A stretch of DNA of 64,000 nucleotides from AP-15 sp963781215 (GCA_963781215.1 CAWAFE010000032.1:1-64000), one strand, 5' to 3'; positions 36,493 through 45,340 are shown, numbered from the stretch's first letter. Numbers and translations: made by a program. The notes: a model not told the origin generated them from the sequence alone.

Positions 36493-36887
36493 CGGAATTG
36501 ACCGTCGACGTGAATGAATGAGGGTTCTGCGCGATTCCGCGTCATGGTCACAGTCGATCGAGCGCTGCGGGAGCGCGGGATTGCACAGAAGCCTGATTGA
36601 ACGAAGCCGCGGATCGAGGGTCGCGGCCTATGGGGATTGGGCGCTTCCAGTGGTCGAGGCGACGAGACGGTGGCGGTTTGCGGCGCGGCGCCAGGGAGTC
36701 GCGTGCGGGATTTTGGTGGCGGTTTCGGCGCGGCGGCCGATGAATTGCGCCAGAGGTCGTCGCGGCTCGGAGGGATGACTGCCCGGAGGCCACCTGCCGC
36801 CTGCGGCAAGGCGCGACAGCACGGTAGCGGCATCAATAGCGGGAGCGGCTGCGGGATACTGGGCTGTGATGGTGTCGCGTGGCGGGA
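36493..36887. other. 395 bp between the GFA gene and the IS91-type transposase
   Basis: No coding sequence recognised. It should contain the left (transposase 3') end of the IS91-type element, but this family lacks inverted repeats and I cannot place the boundary. Confidence 0.4.
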
Positions 36888-38081
36888 TCATGAGGTGTTC
36901 CAGGGTGCGGCGGTGGCGCGAACGGTCGCACGGGGGATGACACCGATCTCGACCATGCGGCCGCCGCAACATGGACAAAGGTCGAGCGAACGGCCGGTGA
37001 GCTGCTGATAGCGCTCGCGGTAATCGGCGGCACGGGAGGGCGGCGCCGGTACGGGGGCCGCCAGCAGACGGCGGCAATGCGCGAGCTTGGCGACGCGCAC
37101 ACCATTCGCCAGATAGCCGTAGTGGCGGATGCGATGGAAGCCGTCGGGCAGGACGTGGAGCAGGAAGCGGCGGATGAACTCGTCGGCGTCGAGGGTCATC
37201 ACCTTTGGCTTGTCATGGTGGCGATAGTCCTTCCACAGGAAGCTGATCCGGCCGTCGGCGAGAGTAACCAGGCGGCTGTTGGCGATGGCGACGCGATGGG
37301 TATAGCGGGCGAGGTAATCGAGCACCTGATCGGGTCCGCCGAACGGTCGCTTGGCATAGACGACCCAGGGAATGGCCCGCAGCGGCCGCAAGCAGGCGGC
37401 GAACACGCCTCGCCCGGCCAAGTTCGCCAGAGCGCCGAAAAACCTGAGCTGGTCCGCCTCGAACGCCGCTTGAAGGCGGGTCAGGAAAAGCCGGCGATAG
37501 AGCCGCGACAACACCTTGACAGGCAGAAAGAAGCCCGGTCGGCATCCGACCCAGCGGGTCCGGTCGGCCGCGGGCCCGCCGCCCGGCACGACGCAGTGCA
37601 CATGAGGGTGATGATGCAGGTTCTGTCCCCAGGTGTGCAGGACGGCCACCAGCCCGATCTCGGCGCCGAGGTGCTTGGGATCGGCGGCGATGATGCGCAG
37701 CGTCTCGGCCGCCGCCGCGAACAGGATGGCGTAGACCACGGCTTTATTCTGGAAGGCGATCTCGGCGATCGGCGCTGGCATGGTGAAGACAACGTGGAAG
37801 TACGGCACCGGCAGCAGATCGGCCTGGCGGTCCGCTAACCACTCGGCACGGGCCAGCCCCTGGCACTTCGGGCAGTGCCGGTCGCGGCAGGAATTATACG
37901 CGATGCGGATCTGGCCGCAGCCGTCGCACTGCTCAACATGCCCGCCCAGGGTTGCCGAGCGGCAGGCTTCGATGGCGCCCATGACGCGGCGTTGGCCGTC
38001 GCTCAGGTGGCCGGCATGGGCGTCGCGGTAAGCAGCGCCGTGGCGGCGGAAGACATCCGCCACCTCCAGCGCGCCGCGCAT
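36888..38081 (-). CDS. IS91-family transposase (HUH rolling-circle type)
   Basis: 397 residues. An N-terminal zinc finger (HVEQCDGCGQIRIAYNSCRD with RHCPKCQGLARAEWL) is followed by the HUH motif in NLHHHPHVHCVVPGGG and the catalytic Tyr region LDYLARYTHRVAIANSRL. FLWKDYRHHDKPKVMTLDAD and HYGYLANGVRVAKLAHCR are the conserved C-terminal blocks, and a late CPCCGG may bind zinc. Such enzymes nick DNA and move by rolling-circle copying. The frame is intact. Confidence 0.93.
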   Translation of the reverse strand: MRGALEVADVFRRHGAAYRDAHAGHLSDGQRRVMGAIEACRSATLGGHVEQCDGCGQIRIAYNSCRDRHCPKCQGLARAEWLADRQADLLPVPYFHVVFTMPAPIAEIAFQNKAVVYAILFAAAAETLRIIAADPKHLGAEIGLVAVLHTWGQNLHHHPHVHCVVPGGGPAADRTRWVGCRPGFFLPVKVLSRLYRRLFLTRLQAAFEADQLRFFGALANLAGRGVFAACLRPLRAIPWVVYAKRPFGGPDQVLDYLARYTHRVAIANSRLVTLADGRISFLWKDYRHHDKPKVMTLDADEFIRRFLLHVLPDGFHRIRHYGYLANGVRVAKLAHCRRLLAAPVPAPPSRAADYRERYQQLTGRSLDLCPCCGGRMVEIGVIPRATVRATAAPWNTS

Positions 38082-38085
38082 GGGC

Positions 38086-38946
38086 TCAGCTCGGCGACAT
38101 CACCTCAATGTGCAAGCCGTCGAGCGGGCTCGGCGTACCGGCGATCAGGCTGGTGGCGACGCGGGTATAGATCGCGGTAGTGGCCAGCCGGCCATGACCG
38201 AGCAGGACCTGAATAATACGGATGTCGGTTCCCGCTTCGAGCAGATGGGTGGCGAAGCTGTGGCGCAGGGTATGAACGGTGACCGGTTTGTCCAAGCCGG
38301 CTTCCCGCGCCGCGACACGACACGCCGCCTGCAGGGTGGCGGTGCTGACCGGCCGATCCCTGTCACGCCCGGGGAACAGCCAATGCGCTGGCTTGGCCAG
38401 GCGCCAATAGGCGCGCAGGATCGCCAGCAGCGGCGGCGACAGCATGACGTAGCGGTCCTTGCCGCCCTTGCCGTGTTCGACCCGGATCACCATCCGCCTG
38501 CTGTCGATATCGCCGACCTTGAGTGCCGCGACCTCGGATACCCGCAGGCCGGCGCTATAGGCCGTCGTTAGCGCGGCCCGGCTGCGCAGCCCCGGCACCG
38601 CCTGAAGAAAGCGCACGACCTCTTCGGCGCTCAGCACGATCGGCAGCTTCTTGGGCTCCCGGGCGCTGACAATGCGATCGACGACATCCTTGCAGCCGAG
38701 CGTCACGCCGAAGAAAAAGCGCAGGGCGCAGGATACCTGGTTGAGATGGGGCCACGACAGGCCACGTCCGGCCAAGTGAATCTGATAGGCGCGGACCTCT
38801 TCGACGCCGAGCTGGTCCGGCGACTGGCCGAAAAACCGGCTGAACTTGGCGACCGCATACACGTAGGATTGTTGAGTTGCTGGCGAGAGGTTGCGCAGCG
38901 TCATGTCGTCGATCATGCGCCGACGCAGCGCGGTCATCTGAGCCAT
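38086..38946 (-). CDS. XerC/D-like tyrosine recombinase of the IS91-type element
   Basis: 286 residues. SAM-like N-domain NLSPATQQSYVYAVAKFSRF; catalytic Arg in AYSAGLRVSEVAALKVGDID, Lys in VEHGKGGKDRYVML, HxxR in TLRHSFATHLLEAGTDIRII, second His in LLGHGRLATT and nucleophile Tyr in AIYTRVA, so all residues are present. It is 4 bp upstream of the transposase gene and probably belongs to the element, where it may resolve or assist integration; its exact job in IS91-like elements is not well known. Confidence 0.92.
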   Translation of the reverse strand: MAQMTALRRRMIDDMTLRNLSPATQQSYVYAVAKFSRFFGQSPDQLGVEEVRAYQIHLAGRGLSWPHLNQVSCALRFFFGVTLGCKDVVDRIVSAREPKKLPIVLSAEEVVRFLQAVPGLRSRAALTTAYSAGLRVSEVAALKVGDIDSRRMVIRVEHGKGGKDRYVMLSPPLLAILRAYWRLAKPAHWLFPGRDRDRPVSTATLQAACRVAAREAGLDKPVTVHTLRHSFATHLLEAGTDIRIIQVLLGHGRLATTAIYTRVATSLIAGTPSPLDGLHIEVMSPS

Positions 38947-38953
38947 CCGGGAT

Positions 38954-39002
38954 CTCCTGTCTGACGATTGGGTTTGGACACCGCAATCCTCTCAGACAGG
39001 AG
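38954..39002. repeat. Inverted repeat near the right end of the IS91-type element
   Basis: CTCCTGTCTGA (38954-38964) and TCAGACAGGAG (38992-39002) are perfect 11-bp arms around a 27-base loop, immediately upstream of the recombinase start. It could be part of the element's terminal structure or an operator/attenuator of its genes. Confidence 0.65.
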
Positions 39003-39049
39003 CCTCCTCAGCCGCCGCTCACTCCTCTTGTCGCGGAGCGGCTTCGTTC

Positions 39050-39392
39050 AATCTCGGTCACAAGGGGCGCGGCCAGGTCTATCTGCGGGTCCCGGCCTAT
39101 CTCGCCGCGACCGAGAAGGCGGCGCGCGAGGAGCCGCGCGAGAGCCTGATGCATTTCTATCGCGAGCAGGCCGAGCGGCTGCGCGATTCGATGTCGCGGG
39201 CCGGCACGCGGGCGATCGAGGGCCGCGCCGAGCGGCTCAAGACCTTGGAAAACCTGACTTATGACGAGGCGTAGGGCGGCCAGGTATTGGTCGGGACGCC
39301 GGACATGATAACCCGCCGCCTGCGCGCCTTAGAGGACGAGCTCGGCCTCGACGGCATCCGTTGCCAGCGGCCGAACTCTGCACCGGGAGAAG
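39050..39392 (+). pseudogene. C-terminal remnant of an LLM-class monooxygenase, truncated by the IS91-type element
   Basis: Reads NLGHKGRGQVYLRVPAYLAA, EKAAREEPRESLMHFYREQA, ERLRDSMSRAGTRAIEGRAE and LKTLENLTYDEA, then an in-frame TAG at 39272, then GGQVLVGTPDMITRRLRALE and DELGLDGI. The order GTPxxxxxRLRxLxxELGLDGI is the usual end of luciferase-like monooxygenases. The 5' two thirds are missing exactly where the IS91-type element ends, one nonsense codon is present, and the tail after residue ~113 is out of frame. Confidence 0.75.
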
Positions 39393-39501
39393 CGGGTCCT
39401 CCACGATGAGATGCAAAGCCTTGAACGGGTAACGGCGCCTACGCGCCGATTTCAGATTTCCTCACACCTGCGCTAGAACGGCCAGGTTCGAAATTTCTGG
39501 A

Positions 39502-39521
39502 AGTGTGAGCCACCTCACACT
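39502..39521. promoter_or_regulatory. CRP-like palindrome AGTGTGA-N6-TCACACT
   Basis: Perfect 7-bp arms with a 6-base centre (GCCACC); the core TGTGA-N6-TCACA is the textbook CRP-family half-site spacing. It lies about 113 bp before the start of the secreted protease cassette. The same 14 arm bases recur at 60118-60139. Confidence 0.65.
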
Positions 39522-39633
39522 CCTCATCGGATTCTTCGTTATCAACTGGTGATCGTAGGATAGGAGTCCACCCTCCACCTTAGCCCCTGTGACGAATCCG
39601 ACAGGGCTATTTTTCCCGAGAAAGGCTGCTGAG

Positions 39634-40403
39634 ATGTACCGTTTTATCTGCGTTGCCATTGGTCTTCTTTGTGCCGGGGCCATGGAGGCACGATCCCAGG
39701 TCCTCGAACATCCCAATGTGGGAAATGCCCAAAAGCAGGTGATGTTTGACCGGCAAACTGGCCTACCATCACCGATAACGCCCAAGGCTATCTTTTGGCA
39801 AGATGCAAAATGGGATGCCGACAACGATGGGATTGTAAGAATTCGCGTTTGTTGGGAGGACCACGTGGGCTATGATTCCGAACAGCGTGAACGCGATGTG
39901 GTAAAACTTGCAGCAAACAATACATGGTCACTATTTGGTCCGATTGATTTCTTAGGCTGGGAAAATGTATAGATTCCGAGCCAAACTCCGTAAGAATTGA
40001 TGTTAACGATGGCTATTGGCCTGTTAGCATGTATGGAAAGACTTTGGCCGGCCAAAGAGCTGGCATGAAGCTTAACTTCACGTTCGGTGGCGCTCAGGTC
40101 GTTCAGGCGTTCGGTCCATGCAGAGCGGCCGGAGCGAGAGACGCTTGTATTTACAAGGTGGCGGCTCACGAATTTGGCCACGCCTTGGGATTCGCTCACG
40201 AGCAAAATCGTACTGATACTCCCGACGACTGTGTCGCGACAAAAGATGCGATCGACGCAATACGATCCAGAATGACTACAGCAGGGACAAACTGGGACCC
40301 ACAAAGCATAATGAACTATTGTAACCCGGTTTGGAATAATGGAGGAAATTTAAGCGAACAAGACGTGCTAGCGCTTCAGCGAATCTATGGTGTACGACGC
40401 TAA
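39634..40403 (+). pseudogene. Secreted metzincin-type zinc metalloprotease, one frameshift
   Basis: From ATG 39634: signal peptide MYRFICVAIGLLCAGAMEAR, then QVLEHPNVGNAQKQVMFDRQ and IFWQDAKWDADNDGIVRIRV. In the A-run at 39962-39965 one missing A stops the frame; restoring it gives GWEKCIDSEPNSVRIDVNDG and the catalytic part. VAAHEFGHALGFAHEQNR holds the HExxHxxGxxHE zinc site and PQSIMNYCNPVW the Met-turn. About 257 residues when repaired, cysteine-containing, exported. Base composition is AT-richer than most of the window. First of three secreted-protein genes in a row; whether it is active depends on the one-base gap being real. Confidence 0.82.
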
Positions 40404-40425
40404 CCGTCCCAGGGAGGGCAGATAA

Positions 40426-41487
40426 ATGACAACTTTCTGGCGCGTGGGCGTAGTCTGCTTGTTCTGCGTGGCTAACGTGAGTCTTTCGCAGGCACAGGAC
40501 GATGTATACGCGGGAATTCGAAAAAGCTTAGTCGCAATTTCAGTGACTGCTAAAGATGGGGAGGGTCACGAAATAAGTGGTTTTGGCACAGGTTTTATAA
40601 TTCATGAGTATGGGTATGTTCTAACCGCTTATCATCTCAAAGGTGATCTACCAGCAACATCCAAAAATATACAATTTAAAGGAAATATTTCTGATATGAC
40701 TGGTAATAGCATTCCAATGACTGAATTTGACTTACAGCCTAATTTTGATGCGATGATTTTGAAGCTAGCCGATCGTGCCGGCGGGTACACGCCCGTTACC
40801 CTAGAGAAGATTTTGAAAGTTCCCACTGCAGAAATCTTCACATCCGGTTTTGCGAGTACCTGCGTTGGTACGGCTACCGATGTCTCGGGGATCACTTGTA
40901 ACAATCGTAGGGTATATTATACTACGGGCGGCGCCGGCAGAGTAACGTCCACAGATACCCCCGCGGCAAATGTGTGGGCAACAGACCTCACAATAAACTC
41001 GGGAAACAGCGGGTCACCCGTATATTTTCGAAATGGCCATGTTATTGGAATTGCCAAGGGCAAATTATCCGACGCCGATAACACGTATTATTTTGTCCCT
41101 ATTGGTTTTATTACTTCGGCATTCTTAAATTTGCCTGAAACGGTTGCGATCCGAGAGGGGGTACAGGGCTGCGTGGCGCAAGAGATCGGTAGGCGGTCGG
41201 TGGACGTGTTTAACGTGCCTGGAGGTGCTAGAGCGCCGTCCAACGGGCCAAAATTTGAAGCTGTGACAGCAGACGCGTCTGTGTGCTACCAGGCCCCACC
41301 GGGATGGAAAATCGCCGGACAGGTATCTGTCCAGGATACAGGAAATAATGGTGGGCGGGGATGGATCGGTCCCGTAACATACGCCCCGAGCGGAGAATCA
41401 GCCTGCGTGAACACCAGGGCATGGAGTGATTCCAACCCGTTCGGAGCGGGCGGTTGGCAGTATGTTGCCCTTAGTGGGAAGATTTGA
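40426..41487 (+). CDS. Secreted trypsin-like serine protease with a C-terminal extension
   Basis: 353 residues; signal peptide to about residue 23 (VCLFCVANVSLSQAQ). The S1/HtrA-like triad is His70 (VLTAYHLKGDLP), Asp108 (PNFDAMILKLAD) and Ser195 (NSGNSGSPVYFRNG). GTGFIIHEYGYVLTAYHL is a typical opening. Residues ~250-353 form a separate Trp/Gly-rich domain (CYQAPPGWKIAGQVSVQDTG; SNPFGAGGWQYVAL) that I do not recognise; no PDZ domain. ATG 40426 has GGGAGG upstream, 22 bp after the metalloprotease stop, so the two are one unit. Codon use is AT-richer than the neighbourhood. Confidence 0.85.
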   Translation: MTTFWRVGVVCLFCVANVSLSQAQDDVYAGIRKSLVAISVTAKDGEGHEISGFGTGFIIHEYGYVLTAYHLKGDLPATSKNIQFKGNISDMTGNSIPMTEFDLQPNFDAMILKLADRAGGYTPVTLEKILKVPTAEIFTSGFASTCVGTATDVSGITCNNRRVYYTTGGAGRVTSTDTPAANVWATDLTINSGNSGSPVYFRNGHVIGIAKGKLSDADNTYYFVPIGFITSAFLNLPETVAIREGVQGCVAQEIGRRSVDVFNVPGGARAPSNGPKFEAVTADASVCYQAPPGWKIAGQVSVQDTGNNGGRGWIGPVTYAPSGESACVNTRAWSDSNPFGAGGWQYVALSGKI

Positions 41488-41598
41488 AAAACGCTGGGCC
41501 CTGAAGAACGCGCTGAGATTGAGCGAGATTGTGCGGCGAAGTAGGACAGGTAAGATATTTACAGGCATCGGGCTACGATAGTAGGAGCTAGCAGCGGA

Positions 41599-42249
41599 AT
41601 GCGAAGGCTAATGAACTCCATTTTATCCGTTTGCATTGCCCTTCTTTCGGCCGCGGCAGGCTCAGCTCTGGGGCAGTCGGCCATCGTCCCTGAGCCAGCA
41701 AAAACGGCTAATGCCATAGACAAATTGTCGAACGGGATCGAACACGCTTACAAGACAACGCCCTGCGTCGTCGACGATGAAGAAGACCGGGACTTGTATA
41801 TCAAGGTAAAACAGATTGCTGAAGCGATGGTTAAATTAAATGGCGATAAAATATATTTGGAACTGAAGGCTAGGGCGTATATAGATAACCCGACACCGCC
41901 TGAGCAGGGATTGGGATCTTGGCAAGATCTTAATCAACACCTTGCACCTATCTCACAAAATATTTCTGATCTACTCGACCTCATGCAAGAGAACGGCACC
42001 TACCTCATTCGTATTGCGGATTTGCAGTCAGATGCCATCCTCCTCGCCTTGTTGAAGACCCAGAAGGACGCCTATCGCGAGCTTGCCAATCTTGCCGATC
42101 CAAATTCTAATGAGGGCCGACGGAAGGTTAAGGCGCTGGCAGACCAACTCGACCAATTGTTAAGCAGCATTCTGAACCTCGAGAGACAGATTGGAAGTTT
42201 CGTGCAGCACCCGACAAACGAGGTGGTGAAATCCTGCAGTGGAGAATGA
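41599..42249 (+). CDS. Exported helical protein of unknown function
   Basis: 216 residues; signal peptide MRRLMNSILSVCIALLSAAA, cleaved near SALGQ (ATG 41611 is an alternative start). The mature part is charged and helical with coiled-coil character (DRDLYIKVKQIAEAMVKLNG; RRKVKALADQLDQLLSSILN) and two cysteines (TTPCVV and the terminal KSCSGE) that may pair. No family recognised. It is 110 bp after the trypsin-like protease in the same direction and shares its AT-rich composition; it may be a chaperone, inhibitor or substrate of the two proteases, which is a guess. Confidence 0.7.
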   Translation: MRRLMNSILSVCIALLSAAAGSALGQSAIVPEPAKTANAIDKLSNGIEHAYKTTPCVVDDEEDRDLYIKVKQIAEAMVKLNGDKIYLELKARAYIDNPTPPEQGLGSWQDLNQHLAPISQNISDLLDLMQENGTYLIRIADLQSDAILLALLKTQKDAYRELANLADPNSNEGRRKVKALADQLDQLLSSILNLERQIGSFVQHPTNEVVKSCSGE

Positions 42250-42455
42250 CGTGAACGAGCTTTCCGGCCGAGATCTCGGCCTCACCCGGCTGCGAGAGGA
42301 AAGGTGCGAAGGGGGGCATGGCCGCCAAACGGCCGCCCTCGCCTGCGCAAGACCTCGCCGACAACCGCACCGGCGGATCGGCGGCCGAAGCTGATCTAAA
42401 GGCTTCGGCATCGAGCGACGGCGCTCCGATGGAGCCCGCGGGCGGCGTCCGACTC
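42250..42455. other. Gap after the secreted cassette
   Basis: No gene seen. A perfect 16-bp palindrome (GGCCGAGATCTCGGCC, 42266-42281) lies 17 bp after the last stop codon; without a T-run it is not a clear terminator. Together with repeat copy C and the hairpin at 42600 it fills the gap to the tautomerase gene. Confidence 0.45.
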
Positions 42456-42585
42456 GGCGCCCCTGTTTTTCCAGTGTTTACAGGGGAATCCACAGGTATC
42501 CGCGTCTTTCCTCCCCGACCCCCGGTTGGCCGCGTCTTGGCATCATCTCAGGGCGAAGCTGGCATGCGATCGTGGCAATTTGCGG
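42456..42585. repeat. Dispersed repeat, copy C
   Basis: GGCGCCCCTGTTTTTCCAG, CAGGGGAATCCACAGGTATC, CCTCCCCGACCC, CGTCTTGGCATCATCTCAG and GGCATGCGATCGTGGCAATT follow the order of copy B with scattered substitutions. It marks the right edge of the AT-rich secreted-protein cassette. Confidence 0.78.
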
Positions 42586-42599
42586 TTCGCGCGCCGAGG

Positions 42600-42635
42600 C
42601 CGGGGTCGTCCATAATGGGAGGCGGGCGACCCCGG
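42600..42635. repeat. Long hairpin downstream of the tautomerase gene
   Basis: CCGGGGTCGTCC (42600-42611) and GGGCGACCCCGG (42624-42635) pair over 12 bp with one wobble and a 12-base loop. No T-run; perhaps a 3' stabiliser or a factor-dependent terminator of the minus-strand gene. Confidence 0.5.
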
Positions 42636-42732
42636 TCGGTGTCACGCGTTGTGCCGATCACAGATTGCGGCATCGGAACGGTTTGAGGTCGGTCCGACCA
42701 TTGTCTGCAGCGGCAGGACCGATCTCCTTGGA

Positions 42733-42954
42733 TCACTTCTGCTGTTGCTGGAGCGCTTTGATGTCGGCGGTCGTCAGCGCCTTGCCGCCGATAGCCCATT
42801 CTCCGCTCGCAACTTCATGCACGCGGACCCAGGTAACGCCGCGCATGGCCTCGCCTTCGACCGCGACCATCGCATCGGTCACCTTGCTGATCATTTCCTG
42901 CTTTTGGCCTTTGTCGAAGACGCCTTCGATCAGTTGAATATCGACGAGTGGCAT
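42733..42954 (-). CDS. 4-oxalocrotonate tautomerase-family protein
   Basis: 73 residues, the usual small size. It opens MPLVDIQLIEGVFDKGQKQE with the catalytic Pro exposed after Met removal, followed by MISKVTDAMVAVEGEAMRG and VTWVRVHEVASGEWAIGGKA. The family tautomerises 2-hydroxymuconate-type dienols in aromatic ring breakdown, and some members are promiscuous. ATG 42954 was chosen over the much longer frame because the Pro must be N-terminal. It is transcribed away from an HxlR regulator 200 bp distant, which likely controls it. Confidence 0.9.
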   Translation of the reverse strand: MPLVDIQLIEGVFDKGQKQEMISKVTDAMVAVEGEAMRGVTWVRVHEVASGEWAIGGKALTTADIKALQQQQK

Positions 42955-43155
42955 GACTATTCCTTTCGCGGTTTGCTGCTTGTCGGTCGCTCCGGGATCA
43001 TCCCGTCGCGCGGAAGGGATTTCGCATATCCGATTGGCCGGGGACCAGTTCACGAACTGAATCTGCCCGGTACAGAAACTGAACTGGACCCGTCGGCCCG
43101 ATCGCCTATCCTGCCGTCGTGCGTTCGCTGCGAAGGCGTCGTCAGGGAGCAAGAC

Positions 43156-43854
43156 ATGACCGAGGGCAGCTACAACCAGTTTTGTCCGGTTGCGATGGCA
43201 GCCGAAGTGCTGTGCACGCGGTGGACCGTCGTCGTCTTGCGCGAGCTCGTCGCCGGATCGACGCGGTTCAATGAGCTGCGCCGCGGCGTACCAAGGATGT
43301 CGCCGGCACTTCTGTCAAAGCGCCTGAAGGATTTGGAGGCTGCCGGAATCGTGGCGCGCTCGCCGGTGGCCGGCGATCCGGACGCGCACGAGTACACGCT
43401 CACCGCCGCCGGGAAAGATTTGGGGCGGGTGATCGAGGCGGTCGGGGAGTGGGGACAAAAGTGGATCCAAACCGCATCGTCCCTCGAAAAATTGGATCCC
43501 AATCTGCTGATGTGGGATATGCGCCGCAACATCGACACCAAGCCGATGCCGCAGCGTCGCAGTACGATCCAGATAATATTTTCCGATCTCCAAGAGGCAA
43601 AGCAGAATTGGTGGTTGATCGTGCAACCCGGCGAGGAAGTCGATCTGTGCTCGGTAGACCCAGGTTTCGACGTCGATCTCTATCTGGTAACCGATCTGCG
43701 GACGATGACCGAAATCTGGATGGGATACACGACAATTGCTCGGGCAAAAGCGAACGATAAGCTCGTCATTACCGGAAACCGGCAGCTTGAAGCCGATCTG
43801 CATTCGTGGTTGGGCCTGAGCCCGTTTGCGAAGGTCGAAAAATTGGTTGCGTAA
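43156..43854 (+). CDS. HxlR-family transcriptional regulator with C-terminal SCP2-like domain
   Basis: 232 residues from ATG 43156 (AGGGAG upstream). The winged helix spans about residues 10-105: NQFCPVAMAAEVLCTRWTVV, VLRELVAGSTRFNELRRGVP and MSPALLSKRLKDLEAAGIVA, all HxlR hallmarks, including the Cys near residue 10 that senses electrophiles in some members. The other ~110 residues (IQIIFSDLQEAKQNWWLIVQ; VDLYLVTDLRTMTEIWMGYT) resemble a sterol-carrier/alkyl-sulfatase-type ligand domain. It diverges from the tautomerase gene, which suggests control of it by an aromatic intermediate. Confidence 0.87.
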   Translation: MTEGSYNQFCPVAMAAEVLCTRWTVVVLRELVAGSTRFNELRRGVPRMSPALLSKRLKDLEAAGIVARSPVAGDPDAHEYTLTAAGKDLGRVIEAVGEWGQKWIQTASSLEKLDPNLLMWDMRRNIDTKPMPQRRSTIQIIFSDLQEAKQNWWLIVQPGEEVDLCSVDPGFDVDLYLVTDLRTMTEIWMGYTTIARAKANDKLVITGNRQLEADLHSWLGLSPFAKVEKLVA

Positions 43855-43938
43855 CGACCGGTCAGGCGGCTCGATACTGCGAGAGTCTCCCCGGGTCGCC
43901 CAGTGCGCGTCGATGAGGAAGGTGGTAATGACCATCCC

Positions 43939-45340
43939 TCAGGTAGCGGATCGCGGCGGTACATTCTCGAACAGCGAACCCAATCCCTCCGCCATCGTCG
44001 GGTGCGCCAGAATGGCGTCGCGCAGCCTCAGATATGGCAGATCCGCCAGCATCGCCGTTTGCACCGTCGCCATGACTTCTCCGGCCTCGGCGCCAATCAT
44101 CGTGAAGCCGAGAATTCGGTCATCGCTCCCGCCGACGAGAACCTTCATGAAGCCCTGTGTTTCGCCGGTCGTCGCCGTCCGCCGAACGGCAGTCATCGGC
44201 AACCTTGCGACCCGCGCATCGATGCCTCGGCGCTGCGCTTCACCCTCGCTCAGTCCGACGTGTGCCAGCGGCGGCTCGGTGAACATGCAATATGGAACCA
44301 GCCGATCGCGCGTGCTGCGCCGGCCTCCAGCCAAATTGTCCCTGATGATCCGAAAGTCGTCGATCGAGACGTGCGTAAATTGCGGGCTGCCGGCGCATTC
44401 TCCAATCGCCCAGACCGCGGGCGCGGTCGTCTCCAGCCGCTCGTTGACCCGAATATAGCCGCGGCCATCCAATGCGACGCCGGCCTCCTCGAGCCCGATC
44501 CCGGCGGTGTTCGGAATGCGGCCCGCCGCAACCAGTATGTCGCTGCCTGCGATCTGTTGCTCGCCGGCGGCGGTGCGCACCCGAAGGCTGACTTCCTCTC
44601 CGGATCGGCCTTGCACGTCGAGGGTCTCGGCTCCCAGCAGGAATTGGATGCCTTCGCCAGCTGAGGATTTGCTGCACTTGCGCTGCGACGTCGGGATCCT
44701 CGCGGCTCATCAGCTGGCGCCCGGAATCGATAACCGTCACGCGGCTACCGAAACGACGATAAGCCTGGGCCAGTTCGAGACCGACATAGCCGCCCCCGAG
44801 CACAATCAGATGCGCCGGTAAATAATCGAGCTCGAGAGCCTCGATGTGGGTCAGCGGCCGGGCCGCCTCGAGCCCCGGAACATTTGGGATCGCTGCGTGC
44901 GTCCCGAGATTGAGGAAAACCTGGTCGCCCGCCAGCATCCGCGTGCCGCCGTCATTCAGCCGCACCTCGAGAGTTTTCGGGGCCACGAAGCGGCCGCTCC
45001 CCATGATCAGTTCGGCGCCGCTTGTCTTGTAGTTCCGCAAATGCAGGGCGATCTCGGCGTCGACCATGTCGCGCTTGCGCTGGCGAACTTTCGCCATGTC
45101 CGTCGTGGCGGGCCCCGTCACCGTGCCGAATTGTGATGCGTGATGCGCCAAATGCGCGATCCGGGCGCTCCAGATCTCATTCTTGCTCGGCAGGCAGGCG
45201 ATGTTGGGACAGGAGCCGCCGATCCATCGGCGCTCGACGACGGCGGTACGCCGGCCCGATTGCGCCATATGCCAAGCGAGCAGCTTCCCGCCAAATCCGC
45301 TGCCAAGGACCAAAACTTCAACTGGTTCCGGTTGAGACAT
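43939..45340 (-). pseudogene. Pyridine nucleotide-disulfide oxidoreductase, one frameshift
   Basis: ATG 45340 with GGGAG 6 bases upstream. FAD motif VLVLGSGFGGKLLAWHMAQS, redox pair in GGSCPNIACLPSKNEIW (C-x4-C as in lipoamide dehydrogenase and mercuric reductase), NAD motif LIVLGGGYVGLELAQAYRRF. Near 44662, after QVQQIL, the frame breaks; one base restores AGEGIQFLLGAETLDVQG and the rest: GSDILVAAGRIPNTAGIGLE, VWAIGECAGSPQFTHVSIDD and a dimer domain (PYCMFTEPPLAHVGLSEGEA). The catalytic His-Glu near the end is replaced by AHPTMAEGLGSLF, with His and Glu still present. About 467 residues when repaired. Confidence 0.83.

Larger units (their letters stand above)
36888..39049 (-). mobile_element. 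IS91-type element (HUH transposase plus tyrosine recombinase)
   Basis: Two genes on the minus strand, recombinase first, then transposase 4 bp later, an organisation known for IS91-like elements of proteobacteria. The right boundary must fall between the 11-bp hairpin arms at 38954-39002 and about 39050, where a truncated LLM-monooxygenase gene begins; GTTC at 39046-39049 matches the tetranucleotide preference of the family. The left boundary lies somewhere in 36493-36887. Start and end given are therefore the gene limit on the left and an estimate on the right. Confidence 0.7.

Noticed and set aside
42266..42281. 16-bp palindrome after the secreted cassette as an intrinsic terminator
   Set aside because: No T-run follows on either strand.
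43023..43090. Half-palindromic words in the tautomerase-HxlR gap as an HxlR operator
   Set aside because: Repeats such as GAACTGAA recur but are direct rather than inverted and too short to call.
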